DNA of 64,000 bases from Oceanicola sp. 502str15 (GCF_024105635.1 NZ_WYDQ01000001.1:2852501-2916500), one strand, 5' to 3'; counted from the stretch's first letter, positions 17,503 to 25,972 are shown. The notes: a model not told the origin generated them from the sequence alone. Translations and numbers: made by a program.

Positions 17503-18330
17503 ATGCTGGATGCCGCGACGCCCGACAGCGACACGCTGCTTGAGGTCAACAACATCGAGGTGATCTACAACCACGTCATTCTGGTGCTGAAGGGTGTGAG
17601 CCTGAAGGTGCCCAAGGGCGGGATCACCGCGCTGCTGGGCGGCAACGGGGCGGGCAAGACCACCACGCTGAAGGCGATCAGCGGGTTGCTGAAATCGGAG
17701 CGGGGCGAGATCACCAAGGGGTCGATCAGCTACCGGGGCGAGCGGCTGACGGGCGAGGATCCGGCGGCGCAGGTGAAGAGCGGGATCATCCAGGTGATGG
17801 AGGGCCGCCATTGTTTTGAGCATCTCACGGTGGAGGAGAACCTGCTGACCGGGGCCTACACCCGAGGCGACGGGCGCGGCGCCACCGAGGCCGATTTGCA
17901 GATGGTCTACGATTATTTCCCGCGGCTGAAGGAGCGGCGGAAGAGCCAGGCGGGCTATACCTCGGGCGGGGAGCAGCAGATGGTGGCGATTGGCCGGGCG
18001 ATGATGGCGCGGCCCGAGACGATCCTGCTGGACGAGCCGAGCATGGGGCTGGCGCCGCAGCTGGTGGAGCAGATCTTCGGCATCGTGAAGCGGCTGAACG
18101 AGGAGCAGGGGGTGACCTTCTTGCTCGCGGAGCAGAACACCAATGTCGCGCTTCGCTTTGCGCATTACGGCTATATCCTCGAATCGGGGCGGATCGTGAT
18201 GGACGGGCCCGCCGCCGAGCTGCGGGAGAACCCTGATGTGAAGGAATTTTATCTGGGCATGAGCGAGGAGGGGCGAAAGTCTTTCCGGGACGTGCGCAGC
18301 TACCGGCGGCGCAAGAGGTGGCTGGCCTGA
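17503..18330 (+). CDS. Liv-type ABC transporter ATP-binding protein (LivF-like)
   Basis: A 275-residue second ATPase of the transporter. It has Walker A GGNGAGKTT, signature TSGGEQQMVAIGRAMM, Walker B TILLDEPSMGLAPQ and switch region FLLAEQNTNVALRFA. The C-terminal extension after about residue 245 is basic (RSYRRRKRW). The start was set by GGGAGGAGAG upstream and by family alignment; the frame extends further but without an RBS. It is followed 1 bp later by the zinc-ribbon gene, so the two are coupled. Confidence 0.93.
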   Translation: MLDAATPDSDTLLEVNNIEVIYNHVILVLKGVSLKVPKGGITALLGGNGAGKTTTLKAISGLLKSERGEITKGSISYRGERLTGEDPAAQVKSGIIQVMEGRHCFEHLTVEENLLTGAYTRGDGRGATEADLQMVYDYFPRLKERRKSQAGYTSGGEQQMVAIGRAMMARPETILLDEPSMGLAPQLVEQIFGIVKRLNEEQGVTFLLAEQNTNVALRFAHYGYILESGRIVMDGPAAELRENPDVKEFYLGMSEEGRKSFRDVRSYRRRKRWLA

Positions 18331-18331
18331 C

Positions 18332-18901
18332 ATGGGCGACAGCGTCTGGTTCATGGCCTGCCCCGGCCCGGCCCCGGCGGATGCGCTGGACTGGCTGGCC
18401 GACCTTGCCGATGCGATGCGCGCGGCGGGGCTGATCGAGGGCGACAACGAGCCGGGTGCGATCTTGGGCAACCCGCGCGGGCCGGTCTATCGGAGCGGGC
18501 CGGCGGTGGATGCGCTGGTGCCGGTGGGGCATGGCCGCCTGTCGGCGCTGCGGACCAATGGTGCGGAGTTCTGCACCGATCCGATCTTCAACTACGCACA
18601 GCTGAACCGCGAGGTCTTTGCCTGCCCGAACTGCGGCGAGGCGATTCCGGCGGCGGCGCAGGTCGACGCGCTCGGCACGGCAGCGGCGGAGGGCGACTTT
18701 GGCCCCGGCGCGGTGCGCTGTGCCCGCTGCCATGCGCCGACGGCGGTGAACGACTGGGCCGAGGGCACGGGGTTCATCATTGCGGGCTGCGGGCTGGCGC
18801 TGTGGAACTGGCCGGTGCTGGAAGAGGTGCTCGCCCCGGTGCGGGGGCTGGTGCGCGAGGCGTTTGACGGGCAGCTTGTGGAGGACGGGCAGCGGATTTG
18901 A
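18332..18901 (+). CDS. zinc-ribbon-like hypothetical protein in the ligase-transporter operon
   Basis: A 189-residue soluble protein with no recognised family. Cys98-x2-Cys101 (CPNC) and Cys130-x2-Cys133 (CARC) form a likely zinc ribbon, with an Ala-rich 28-residue insert between the pairs. The N-terminal half and the C-terminal tail (about 145-189) are helical in character; no signal peptide is present. The start is 1 bp from the LivF-like stop, and the PaaK-like ligase follows 39 bp later, so it is firmly in the operon. A regulatory or ligase-partner role is possible but unsupported. Confidence 0.78.
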   Translation: MGDSVWFMACPGPAPADALDWLADLADAMRAAGLIEGDNEPGAILGNPRGPVYRSGPAVDALVPVGHGRLSALRTNGAEFCTDPIFNYAQLNREVFACPNCGEAIPAAAQVDALGTAAAEGDFGPGAVRCARCHAPTAVNDWAEGTGFIIAGCGLALWNWPVLEEVLAPVRGLVREAFDGQLVEDGQRI

Positions 18902-18940
18902 CCCGCTCGCGCGCCCCGAACAGCATATGAGGAGGATATG

Positions 18941-20152
18941 ATGGCCGACGAGGGACCGGAGTGGCGCAGCGCGCAGGCGCGGGCGGCGGAGCTGGCCGAG
19001 GCGCTGCCACGTCAGGTGGCGCGGGCGCAGGGCTTGCCGGGATACGGCGCGCTTGCGGGCGTTGATGCGGGCGCGATCACCGACGCCGCCGCGCTGGCCG
19101 CGTTGCCGGTGCTGCGCAAGGGCGCGCTGATGGAGGCGCAGGCCGCGCGGCGGCCCTTTGGCGGGCTGGCGACGGTGGAGGCCACCGGCTTTACCCATCT
19201 GTTCCAGTCGCCCGGGCCGATCTATGAGCCGGGGATGAGCAATGCGGAAGACTGGTGGCGGTTTGCCCCCTTCCTGCGGGCGCTGGGCATTGGTGCGGGC
19301 GACGTGGTGCAGAACTGCTTTGGCTACCACCTGACCCCGGCAGGCATGATGTTTGACAATGGCGCAAGGGCCGTGGGCGCGGCGGTGATCCCGGCGGGCA
19401 CCGGGCAGACCGAGTTGCAGGTGCGCGCCGCCGCCGATCTGGGGGCCACCGCCTATGCGGGCACGCCGGATTACCTGAAGGTCATCGTCGAGAAGGCCGA
19501 CGAGATGGGCGTGGCGCTGGGCATCAGCCGGGCGGCGGTGTCGGGCGGGGCGCTGTTTCCGAGCCTGCGCGAGTGGTACGCGGGGCGCGGGATCACCTGT
19601 CTGCAATGCTATGCCACCGCCGATCTGGGCAATATCGCCTATGAGAGCAGCCCCGAGAGCGGGCTGATCGTGGCCGAGGGCGTGGTGGTGGAGATCGTCA
19701 CCCCGGGCACCGGCGATCCGGTGCCCGAGGGCGAGGTGGGCGAGGTTGTTGTGACCACGCTGAACCCCGATTACCCGCTGATCCGCTTTGCCACCGGCGA
19801 TCTCTCCGCCGTGTTGCCGGGCCAGAGCGATTGCGGGCGGAGCAACATGCGGATCAAGGGCTGGATGGGGCGGGCCGACCAGACCGCCAAGATCAAGGGC
19901 ATGTTCGTGCGCCCCGAGCAGGTGGCCGAGCTTGTTTCACGCGTGGGCGCGGCGCGGGCGCGGGTGACGGTGACGCGCGAGGATGAGCGCGATGTGATGG
20001 CCGTGGCCTTCGAATCGGAGGGTGGCAGCAAAGACACGCTGGCCGAAGCCGTACGCGAGATCCTGAAACTTTCTGGTGAGGTCAGCATTCATTCCTTGGG
20101 AAGCCTGCCGAAAGACGGCAAGGTGATAGACGACCAGAGAAGTTACGATTAG
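18941..20152 (+). CDS. phenylacetate-CoA ligase (PaaK)-family AMP-binding protein
   Basis: A 403-residue ANL-superfamily protein of the PaaK/CapK branch: short, lacking the usual large N-terminal subdomain, with segments GDVVQNCFGYHLTPAG near residue 122 and GWMGRADQTAKIKGMFVRPEQVAEL near 306 that match the family's core. The GRAD/KIKG region aligns with the A8 hinge. It should activate an aryl or related acid with ATP and CoA. The second ATG (18941) has the better spacing from GGAGG. It closes the transporter operon and gives it two ligases of different branches. Confidence 0.87.
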   Translation: MADEGPEWRSAQARAAELAEALPRQVARAQGLPGYGALAGVDAGAITDAAALAALPVLRKGALMEAQAARRPFGGLATVEATGFTHLFQSPGPIYEPGMSNAEDWWRFAPFLRALGIGAGDVVQNCFGYHLTPAGMMFDNGARAVGAAVIPAGTGQTELQVRAAADLGATAYAGTPDYLKVIVEKADEMGVALGISRAAVSGGALFPSLREWYAGRGITCLQCYATADLGNIAYESSPESGLIVAEGVVVEIVTPGTGDPVPEGEVGEVVVTTLNPDYPLIRFATGDLSAVLPGQSDCGRSNMRIKGWMGRADQTAKIKGMFVRPEQVAELVSRVGAARARVTVTREDERDVMAVAFESEGGSKDTLAEAVREILKLSGEVSIHSLGSLPKDGKVIDDQRSYD

Positions 20153-20180
20153 GGCCGCTCGAAGGGCCCGGGAGGCGGGC

Positions 20181-21824
20181 ATGAGACGAGCAATCCTTTT
20201 GACACTGGCGCTGGTGGCCGGGCCTGCGATGGCCGACCGGGCGCTGATCCTTGGGCAGCCGGAGGCCGGGCGAGGGTTGTTCGGCGGCTCTGCGCCGGAC
20301 CTTGCCGCCGCCTACGAGGGCGCGGGCTTCACCGTGATCGGCGGCAGCCCGGCGACGGCGGCGCTGATGCGCGAGGGGCTGGCGCGGTTCTTGAGCGGCG
20401 TGGCGGGCGAGCGGCGGCTGGTGGTGCACCTGTCGGGGCCTTTCGTGCGCTCGGGCAGCGACACCTGGCTGCTGGCCGATGATGCCAAGGCGCCGAGCCT
20501 GGCCACGGTGGCGGGACAGGGGCTGGCGCTTTCGACCATTCTGGAGATCGCGGCGGAGGTGCCGGGGCAGTCGGTTGTGCTGATCGGCACGAGCGCGGCA
20601 CCGGAGGATCTGGGCGCGGGGCTTGCCGCCGGGCTGGGGCCGCTGGAGGTGCCGCAGGGTGTGACCGTGATACGGGGCCGTTCGGCGCAGATCGGGGCCT
20701 TTGCGGTGGGGCCACTGATGCAGGAGGGCCGGAGCCTTGAGGCGCTGGTGAACGGCGCCGAGGGGCTGACCGGAGAGGGCTATGTTTCGGCCGCGACGAT
20801 CTGGCGGCCCGAGGGCGAGACCGCGCCCGAGCCGAGCAGCGAGCCGGTGGCCGATGCCGCCGATGTGGAGCGCGCGGTGTGGGAGAGCGCGGTGGATGCC
20901 GACAGCAAGGAAGCCTACCTCGGCTACCTTGCCCGCTATCCGCTGGGCCAGTTTGCCGACGCCGCCCGCAAGGCAATTGCCGAGATCGAGGCCGAGCCCT
21001 ACAGGGCAGAGCGCAAGGCGGAGGAAGCCCTGGAGCTGAGCCGCGACGAGCGGCGCGGCATTCAGCGCAACCTGACGGTGCTGGACTACAAGCCGAGGGG
21101 AATCGACGGTATTTTCGGCCCCGGCACGCGGGGCGCGATCAAGGCGTTTCAGGAGAAAAACGGCTTTCCGCCCTCGACCTACCTGACCCGTCAGCAGATC
21201 ACCCGGCTTTCGGAGCAGGCCGAGCGCCGCAGCGCCGAGCTGGAGGCCGAGGCCGAGCGGCGGCGGCTGGAGGCGGAGCGCGCCGACCGGGCCTATTGGG
21301 AGGTCACCGGCGCGGCGGGCGACGAGGCGGGCCTGCGGGTGTACCTCAAGAAATACCCTGACGGAATTTACAGCGAGATCGCGCAGGAGCAGCTTTCGAT
21401 CATCGAGGAAGACAAGCGCCGCGAGGCCGCCGCGCAGGATCGTGCGGCCTGGGACGTGGCGGTGCAGGCCAACACGGTGGCGAGCTATCGCAACTACCTG
21501 GTGGCCTACCCCAAGGGCGCCTTTGCAGAAGAGGCCCGCGCCCAGATCGACAAGCTGACCGTGGAGGCCAGCCCCGACCGGCAGGAGGCCGAGGCGCGGG
21601 AAGCGGCGCTGGGGCTGCCGCAGTTCACCAAGGTGTTGGTGGAGCGGCGTCTGGCGCAGCTCGGGCTGGAGCCGGGGGCCACGGATGGCGAGTTCGACGA
21701 CCAGACCCGCCGCGCCATTCGACGGTTTCAGCGTGACCGCGAGCTGGAAGTGACCGGCTACCTCGACGAGGCGACGGTGAGCCGAATGCTGGCGGATGCG
21801 GGGATACGTATCATTCGGGAATGA
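20181..21824 (+). CDS. secreted pseudo-caspase with three repeats and two peptidoglycan-binding domains
   Basis: A 547-residue exported protein. Residues 1-18 are a Sec signal. Residues 19-205 resemble a C14 caspase-like domain, but the catalytic His motif (usually SGHG) reads LSGPF at 84-88 and the catalytic Cys motif (usually LDACR) reads IGTSA at 135-139, so it is probably inactive. Three related modules of the form W..A......Y..YL..YP.G.....A follow at about 233-270, 372-408 and 423-458. Two PG_binding_1-like domains lie at about 292-343 and 482-538, with a charged helical stretch at 345-368. It begins 28 bp after the PaaK-like gene and may be co-transcribed. A structural or sensing role at the cell wall is inferred. 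Confidence 0.82.
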   Translation: MRRAILLTLALVAGPAMADRALILGQPEAGRGLFGGSAPDLAAAYEGAGFTVIGGSPATAALMREGLARFLSGVAGERRLVVHLSGPFVRSGSDTWLLADDAKAPSLATVAGQGLALSTILEIAAEVPGQSVVLIGTSAAPEDLGAGLAAGLGPLEVPQGVTVIRGRSAQIGAFAVGPLMQEGRSLEALVNGAEGLTGEGYVSAATIWRPEGETAPEPSSEPVADAADVERAVWESAVDADSKEAYLGYLARYPLGQFADAARKAIAEIEAEPYRAERKAEEALELSRDERRGIQRNLTVLDYKPRGIDGIFGPGTRGAIKAFQEKNGFPPSTYLTRQQITRLSEQAERRSAELEAEAERRRLEAERADRAYWEVTGAAGDEAGLRVYLKKYPDGIYSEIAQEQLSIIEEDKRREAAAQDRAAWDVAVQANTVASYRNYLVAYPKGAFAEEARAQIDKLTVEASPDRQEAEAREAALGLPQFTKVLVERRLAQLGLEPGATDGEFDDQTRRAIRRFQRDRELEVTGYLDEATVSRMLADAGIRIIRE

Positions 21825-21839
21825 CCGGGAGGGCGGGCC

Positions 21840-22202
21840 ATGGAGAAGGTGACGGGGTTTGGCGGGTTCTTCTTCAGGGCCGAGAACCCGGAGGCGCTGG
21901 CGACATGGTATGCCGAGGTGCTGGGCATCGACAGGGTGCCCGGCAGCTATGATGCAGAGCCCTGGACGCAGGAGGCGGGGGCGACGGTGTTTGCGCCCTT
22001 CGAGAAGGTCACCGACTATTTCGGCAACCGGGAGAAGGCCTTCATGCTGAATTTCCGGGTGCGCGACCTCGAGGCGATGATCGCGCAGATCGAGGCCGCC
22101 GGGACCGAGGTGCAACGCGACCCGGAGGCCTACCCCAACGGGCGGTTTGCGCGGCTGAACGACCCCGAGGGCAACCCGATAGAGCTGTGGGAGCCGCGCT
22201 GA
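21840..22202 (+). CDS. VOC family (glyoxalase/bleomycin resistance-like) protein
   Basis: A 120-residue single-domain vicinal-oxygen-chelate protein. The opening GFGGFFFRAENPEALATWYAEVLGI and closing RLNDPEGNPIELWEPR are the classic beta-alpha-beta-beta-beta halves, with the usual terminal Glu metal ligand at IELWE. The specific reaction is unknown. It starts 15 bp after the pseudo-caspase stop. Confidence 0.9.
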   Translation: MEKVTGFGGFFFRAENPEALATWYAEVLGIDRVPGSYDAEPWTQEAGATVFAPFEKVTDYFGNREKAFMLNFRVRDLEAMIAQIEAAGTEVQRDPEAYPNGRFARLNDPEGNPIELWEPR

Positions 22203-22280
22203 CATCACGCTGTCAGGAGCGCCGGGAACGGCTTGGGGCGGATGGCGGTTGAGCCTGTGAAACCATCACGGGAGGCAGCC

Positions 22281-22697
22281 ATGCCCTATGATTTCAACAG
22301 TTTCATGGAGCGACGGGAGGCTGCGGCGCGGGCCTATGTGGCGGGCGATGCCGCCCCCGTCGTGGGGCTTTCCGCCGAGCATGGGCAGGCGACGTTCTTT
22401 GATCCGGGCGGCGGGGTGACGCAGGGGGCGGAGGTGGTGAATGCCGCCAATTCCACCGGCGCGGCGAGCTTTGCGCCGGGCAGCGAGACGCATTTCGAGG
22501 TGCTCGACAGCGGCGCGGCCGATGGGCTGGCGTTCTGGACCGGTTATCAGCATGCGGAGGTGCAGATGGCGGGCGGCGGGGCGCGGGTGCCGATGAAGCT
22601 GCGGGTGACGGAGGTGTTCCGGCGCGAGGGCGAGGGCTGGAAGATGATTCATCGCCATGCCTCGCTGGCGAAGGACGACGAGGCGCCGGGCGGCTGA
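22281..22697 (+). CDS. SnoaL/NTF2-like (DUF4440-type) protein
   Basis: A 138-residue small soluble protein of the NTF2-like alpha+beta barrel fold. It opens with an amphipathic helix (MERREAAARAYVAGD), has the GAEVV segment and ends with LRVTEVFRREGEGWKMIHRHAS, the hallmark C-terminal strand pattern of this group. The start at 22281 was chosen because GGGAGG precedes it. Substrate and role are unknown. The C-terminal Asp/Glu/Gly tail is unstructured. Confidence 0.85.
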   Translation: MPYDFNSFMERREAAARAYVAGDAAPVVGLSAEHGQATFFDPGGGVTQGAEVVNAANSTGAASFAPGSETHFEVLDSGAADGLAFWTGYQHAEVQMAGGGARVPMKLRVTEVFRREGEGWKMIHRHASLAKDDEAPGG

Positions 22698-22747
22698 GGC
22701 GCGGGTGATTCTGGCGGCGGGGCCTTTCGCGGGCCGGGCCGGAAACC

Positions 22748-22773
22748 AAAAAGGCCGCCCGAGTGGGGCGGCC
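22748..22773 (-). terminator. intrinsic terminator of rpmJ
   Basis: GGCCGCCC (22753-22760) and GGGCGGCC (22766-22773) form an 8-bp GC stem with a 5-base loop; on the minus strand it is followed directly by TTTTT. It lies 25 bp beyond the rpmJ stop and could also help end the plus-strand NTF2-like transcript. Confidence 0.85.
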
Positions 22774-22798
22774 CTTCCGTTTTCACGCGCTGAAACGC

Positions 22799-22924
22799 TT
22801 AGCCCTGACGGGCCTTGAAGCGGCGCTGGGTCTTGTTGATGACGTAGACGCGGCCTTTACGGCGCACGATACGGCAATCCCGGTGCCGGTTTTTCAGCGA
22901 GCGGAGCGAGTTGCGGACTTTCAT
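22799..22924 (-). CDS. rpmJ: 50S ribosomal protein bL36
   Basis: A 41-residue highly basic protein ([17 protein letters not shown]...) of the large ribosomal subunit. It has a single Cys, so it lacks the Zn-binding Cys/His set of the short bL36 form and is the zinc-free type usual in alphaproteobacteria. A purine-rich site (AGAGGAAAGG) lies upstream of the ATG at 22924. It is a single-gene unit with its own terminator, far from the main ribosomal clusters. Confidence 0.97.
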   Translation of the reverse strand: MKVRNSLRSLKNRHRDCRIVRRKGRVYVINKTQRRFKARQG

Positions 22925-23008
22925 ATCTTCAACCTTTCCTCTCTTGCGGCCCCTAACGCGGCAGTTGGGTGCCAAGTTCAACAATGACCCCGGAAGGGTC
23001 GGCTCATA

Positions 23009-23083
23009 TGGTGGGCGATACTGGGATCGAACCAGTGACCCCTTCGATGTCAACGAAGTGCTCTACCGCTGAGCTAATCGCCC
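23009..23083 (-). tRNA. tRNA-Val (anticodon GAC)
   Basis: A 75-nt cloverleaf on the minus strand with encoded CCA. The acceptor stem is GGGCGAT/ATCGCCC with discriminator A, the D-arm is TAGCTCAGCGGTAGAGC, the anticodon stem CTTCG/CGAAG encloses loop TTGACAT (anticodon GAC), and the T-arm is CTGGTTCGATCCCAG. Confidence 0.97.
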
Positions 23084-23218
23084 TGACCTCTTCGAATCGC
23101 CCCGTTCTCAAAACAAAAGACGCGGGGCGGTCCGCGTCGGTGCGGTGGCGTATAAAGTGAAGCCGAGCGCGGTTCAAGGGCTTTTGGCAAGCGGCGCTTT
23201 GCCGCTATAGTTTTGTTC

Positions 23219-24109
23219 ATGAGCACGAGAGAGGCAAAGTCCTATCGGATCGAGCGGCCGCGTCAGCGGACGACCGGGGCGGTGTTTGCTTCGCCGCATT
23301 CGGGCTGCGATTACCCCTGGGCATTTCTGCGGGCATCGGTGCTGGACGAGCGCAGCATCCGCAGCTCGGAAGATGCCTTTGTGGATGAGCTTTTTGCCGA
23401 TGCCACCGCCCATGGCGCCCCGCTGATCGCTGCGGCCGCACCGCGGGCCTATATCGACCTCAACCGCTCTGCCGACGAGCTGGACCCGGCGCTGATCCGA
23501 GGTGTGGCCACGGTGACGCACAACCCGCGCGTCAGCTCCGGGCTGGGGGTGATTCCGCGCGTGGTGGCCGGGGGGCGGGCGATCTATCGGGGCAAGATCA
23601 CGCTGGAGGAGGCCAAGGACCGGATTGCCGAGGTCTGGCGGCCCTATCACCGTGCCCTTCAACGGGAGATCGACGAGGCGCGGGCCGAGTTTGGCCGCGC
23701 CATCCTGATCGACTGCCATTCGATGCCCCATGAGGCGATCGACGCCGCCGGCTCCCGCAAGGGCCGGGGCGCGGCGGCGCGGCTGCCCGAGATCGTGCTG
23801 GGCGACCGCTTTGGCGCGGCCTGTGGTGGCGAGGTGATGGACCTCGTGGAAGCCGCCTTTGCCGGGGCGGGCTTTCGGGTGGCGCGCAACGCGCCCTTTG
23901 CCGGGGCCTATGTGGCGCAGAGCTATGGCCGCCCGGCGCGGGGGCAACATGCGATTCAGGTGGAGATCGACCGCTCGCTCTACATGAACGAAGAGACCAT
24001 CGAGCGCGGTCCGCAGTTCGATGAAATCCGCACCCGGCTGGGGCAGGTCATTGGCGAGATTGCCGCGATCGGGCGGGGCGGCGCGGCGATGCCGCTGGCC
24101 GCGGAATAG
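23219..24109 (+). CDS. N-formylglutamate amidohydrolase family protein
   Basis: A 296-residue protein of the FGase/HutG2 family, metal-dependent amidohydrolases that release formate from N-formylglutamate in histidine breakdown and related steps. ASPHSGCDYP near residue 25 and LIDCHSMP near residue 162 carry the likely metal-binding His/Asp residues. The ATG at 23219 was used instead of a TTG two codons upstream. It stands alone, without other hut genes nearby, so its physiological substrate is open. Confidence 0.88.
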   Translation: MSTREAKSYRIERPRQRTTGAVFASPHSGCDYPWAFLRASVLDERSIRSSEDAFVDELFADATAHGAPLIAAAAPRAYIDLNRSADELDPALIRGVATVTHNPRVSSGLGVIPRVVAGGRAIYRGKITLEEAKDRIAEVWRPYHRALQREIDEARAEFGRAILIDCHSMPHEAIDAAGSRKGRGAAARLPEIVLGDRFGAACGGEVMDLVEAAFAGAGFRVARNAPFAGAYVAQSYGRPARGQHAIQVEIDRSLYMNEETIERGPQFDEIRTRLGQVIGEIAAIGRGGAAMPLAAE

Positions 24110-24151
24110 CCGGACAATCGCCTCGGGGCTCCATCCCTTGGTTTTGCAACG

Positions 24152-24159
24152 TTACGTAA
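24152..24159. promoter_or_regulatory. palindrome TTACGTAA upstream of the thioesterase gene
   Basis: A perfect 8-bp palindrome inside AACGTTACGTAAGGTT, directly followed by TTTGACC, a possible -35 element, about 60 bp before the thioesterase start. TTACGTAA-type sites bind MerR-family regulators of acyl-CoA catabolism in some proteobacteria, but 8 bp alone is weak evidence. Confidence 0.3.
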
Positions 24160-24217
24160 GGTTTGACCCGGTGCCGGGGGCGCTCATCCTGTGGGCAACA
24201 GGAAGAGGAGGCCGCTG

Positions 24218-24622
24218 ATGCTTTTGATGGAGCAGGCGCAGGCGATTCTGGAGGCGCAGCCGTTCTCGAAGCTGGTTGGCGCGGAGCTGGAGCTGTTCGA
24301 GGGCGGGCGCTGCGTGATCTCTGCGACCATGCGCGATGAGCTGCGCCAGCACATGGGGATTGCCCATGGCGGCGTGCTGGCGACCTTGGCCGATATGGCG
24401 CTGACCTTTGCGGGGGGCGCTGTGCTGGGGCCGGTCATCACCTCGGAGCTGAAGATCAACTACATCCGCCCGGGCAATGGCGACCGGCTGGTGGCGCGGG
24501 GCGAGGTTGTGGGCCATGGCCGCAGGCAGGCGGTGACGCGCTGCGAGATCTACTCGGTCACGGATGGGGAAGAGAAGCTCTGCGCGGCGGCGCAGGGGAC
24601 GATTGTGAAGATCGAAGGCTAG
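24218..24622 (+). CDS. PaaI-type hotdog-fold thioesterase
   Basis: A 134-residue cytoplasmic hotdog protein. MGIAHGGVLATLADMALTFA (about residues 44-63) is the PaaI/YbgC-like helix region with the HGG motif, and the Asp in LADMA is the usual catalytic acid. It should hydrolyse an acyl- or aryl-CoA; the substrate is not predictable. AGGAGG lies ahead of the ATG at 24218. It is a single gene, convergent with dinB. Confidence 0.9.
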   Translation: MLLMEQAQAILEAQPFSKLVGAELELFEGGRCVISATMRDELRQHMGIAHGGVLATLADMALTFAGGAVLGPVITSELKINYIRPGNGDRLVARGEVVGHGRRQAVTRCEIYSVTDGEEKLCAAAQGTIVKIEG

Positions 24623-24661
24623 AGGCGCCGCGATGGCCGCGCCGGTGGCCTGCATCGACCC

Positions 24662-25915
24662 TTACCGGAGCGCCCTGCCCTTCAGGATGGCCTGATTGCC
24701 GAAGCGGGCCCGGATTGCGTCGGTCGCCCGCTCGGCCTGCGCGCGCTTGCCTGCGCCGGGGTCGAGCAGGTCGCCCGAGAGGTCTGCCGCCGCTTCCGGC
24801 CCCAGATCGGAGAGACCGACACCGATGAGGCGGAAAGGGCCGCTGTTGCCGGCCTGGTCGAAAAGGTCGCGGGCGGTGCGGTAGAGCCGGTCGGCCATCT
24901 GGGTCGGCTCGCGCAGGGTGGTGCGGCGGGTGAGCAGCTTGAACTTTGCGGTCTTGAGCTTGAGCGTCACGGTGCGCCCCGACAGCTCCTTGGCCTTGGC
25001 GCGCGCCGAGACCTTTTCGGACAGGCGCCAGATGTGGCCGTCGAGAATGTCGGTGCTGGCGGTGTCTTCGAAGAAGGTGGTTTCGTTGCTGATCGACTTG
25101 AGGCCGGAATCGCGGCTGACGCGGCGCTTGTCCTGCCCGCGGGCGAGGTGCCAGAGGCGGGCGCCGGAGGCACCGAAGCGGGCGGCCAGCTCCTTCTGGT
25201 CCCAGCGGCGCAGGTCGGCGAAGGTGCGGATGCCCGCCCCCTCGAGCGAGGCCTGAAACGCCTGCCCCACGCCCCAGATCATCCGCACCGGCTTGTCGCG
25301 CAGGAAATCCTCGGTCTCTGCCGCACCGATCACCGAGAAGCCCTGCGGCTTGTCGAGATCGGAGGCGATCTTGGCGAGGAACTTGTTGTGCGACAGGCCG
25401 ATTGAGCCGGTGATGCCCAGCTCGGATTTCATCCGCTTTACCAGCCGGGCGAGCATGACGGCGGGCGGCGCGCCATGCAGGCGCTCGGTGCCGGTGAGGT
25501 CGATGAAGGCCTCGTCGAGCGAGAGCGGCTCGATCACCGGGGTCAGCTCTTCCATCATCGCGCGGATCGCGCGGGAGACCTCGACGTAGACCTCCATGCG
25601 CGGGCGCACCACCACCGCCTCGGGGCAGAGCTTGAGGGCCTGAAACATCGGCATGGCCGAGCGCACGCCCTTGATGCGGGCGATGTAGCAGGCGGTGGAA
25701 ACCACGCCGCGCTTGCCGCCGCCGATGATCACCGGCTTGGCGGCAAGCTCGGGATTGTCGCGCTTTTCGACCGAGGCATAGAAGGCATCGCAATCCATAT
25801 GGGCGATGGAGAGGGCAAACAGCTCGGGGTGCGCGGCCACGCGGGGGCTGCGACAGGCGGGGCATCGGGGTCCGGTCTCGAATGTGGTCAGGCAATCGCG
25901 GCAGAGGGCGGGCAT
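24662..25915 (-). CDS. dinB: DNA polymerase IV (Y family) with N-terminal zinc finger
   Basis: A 417-residue translesion polymerase. The catalytic palm shows DCDAFYASVEKRDNP near residue 41 and LSLDEAFIDLTG near 132, the three acidic metal ligands being present, followed by the helix-hairpin-helix thumb (IWGVGQAFQASLEGAGI) and the little finger. Residues 5-21 add a small C-x2-C...C-x2-C finger (Cys5, 8, 18, 21), an extra seen in related alphaproteobacteria. No obvious beta-clamp motif was identified at the C-terminus. No LexA-type operator is evident upstream. Confidence 0.93.
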   Translation of the reverse strand: MPALCRDCLTTFETGPRCPACRSPRVAAHPELFALSIAHMDCDAFYASVEKRDNPELAAKPVIIGGGKRGVVSTACYIARIKGVRSAMPMFQALKLCPEAVVVRPRMEVYVEVSRAIRAMMEELTPVIEPLSLDEAFIDLTGTERLHGAPPAVMLARLVKRMKSELGITGSIGLSHNKFLAKIASDLDKPQGFSVIGAAETEDFLRDKPVRMIWGVGQAFQASLEGAGIRTFADLRRWDQKELAARFGASGARLWHLARGQDKRRVSRDSGLKSISNETTFFEDTASTDILDGHIWRLSEKVSARAKAKELSGRTVTLKLKTAKFKLLTRRTTLREPTQMADRLYRTARDLFDQAGNSGPFRLIGVGLSDLGPEAAADLSGDLLDPGAGKRAQAERATDAIRARFGNQAILKGRALR

Positions 25916-25972
25916 GGGGCACCTTTCGCCGCGCAATCTAGCGCGCCGGAGCGCCCCGCCCAAGGGGGCTGA

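Noticed and set aside
20082..22208. Antisense open frame of about 708 codons over the pseudo-caspase gene
   Set aside because: No start signal or domains; an artefact of high GC codon bias.
23190..23206. AGCGGC-GCTTT-GCCGCT hairpin followed by ATAGTTTT before the amidohydrolase gene
   Set aside because: Looks terminator-like, but no transcript is known to end there and it sits 12 bp before a start codon; left as unassigned.
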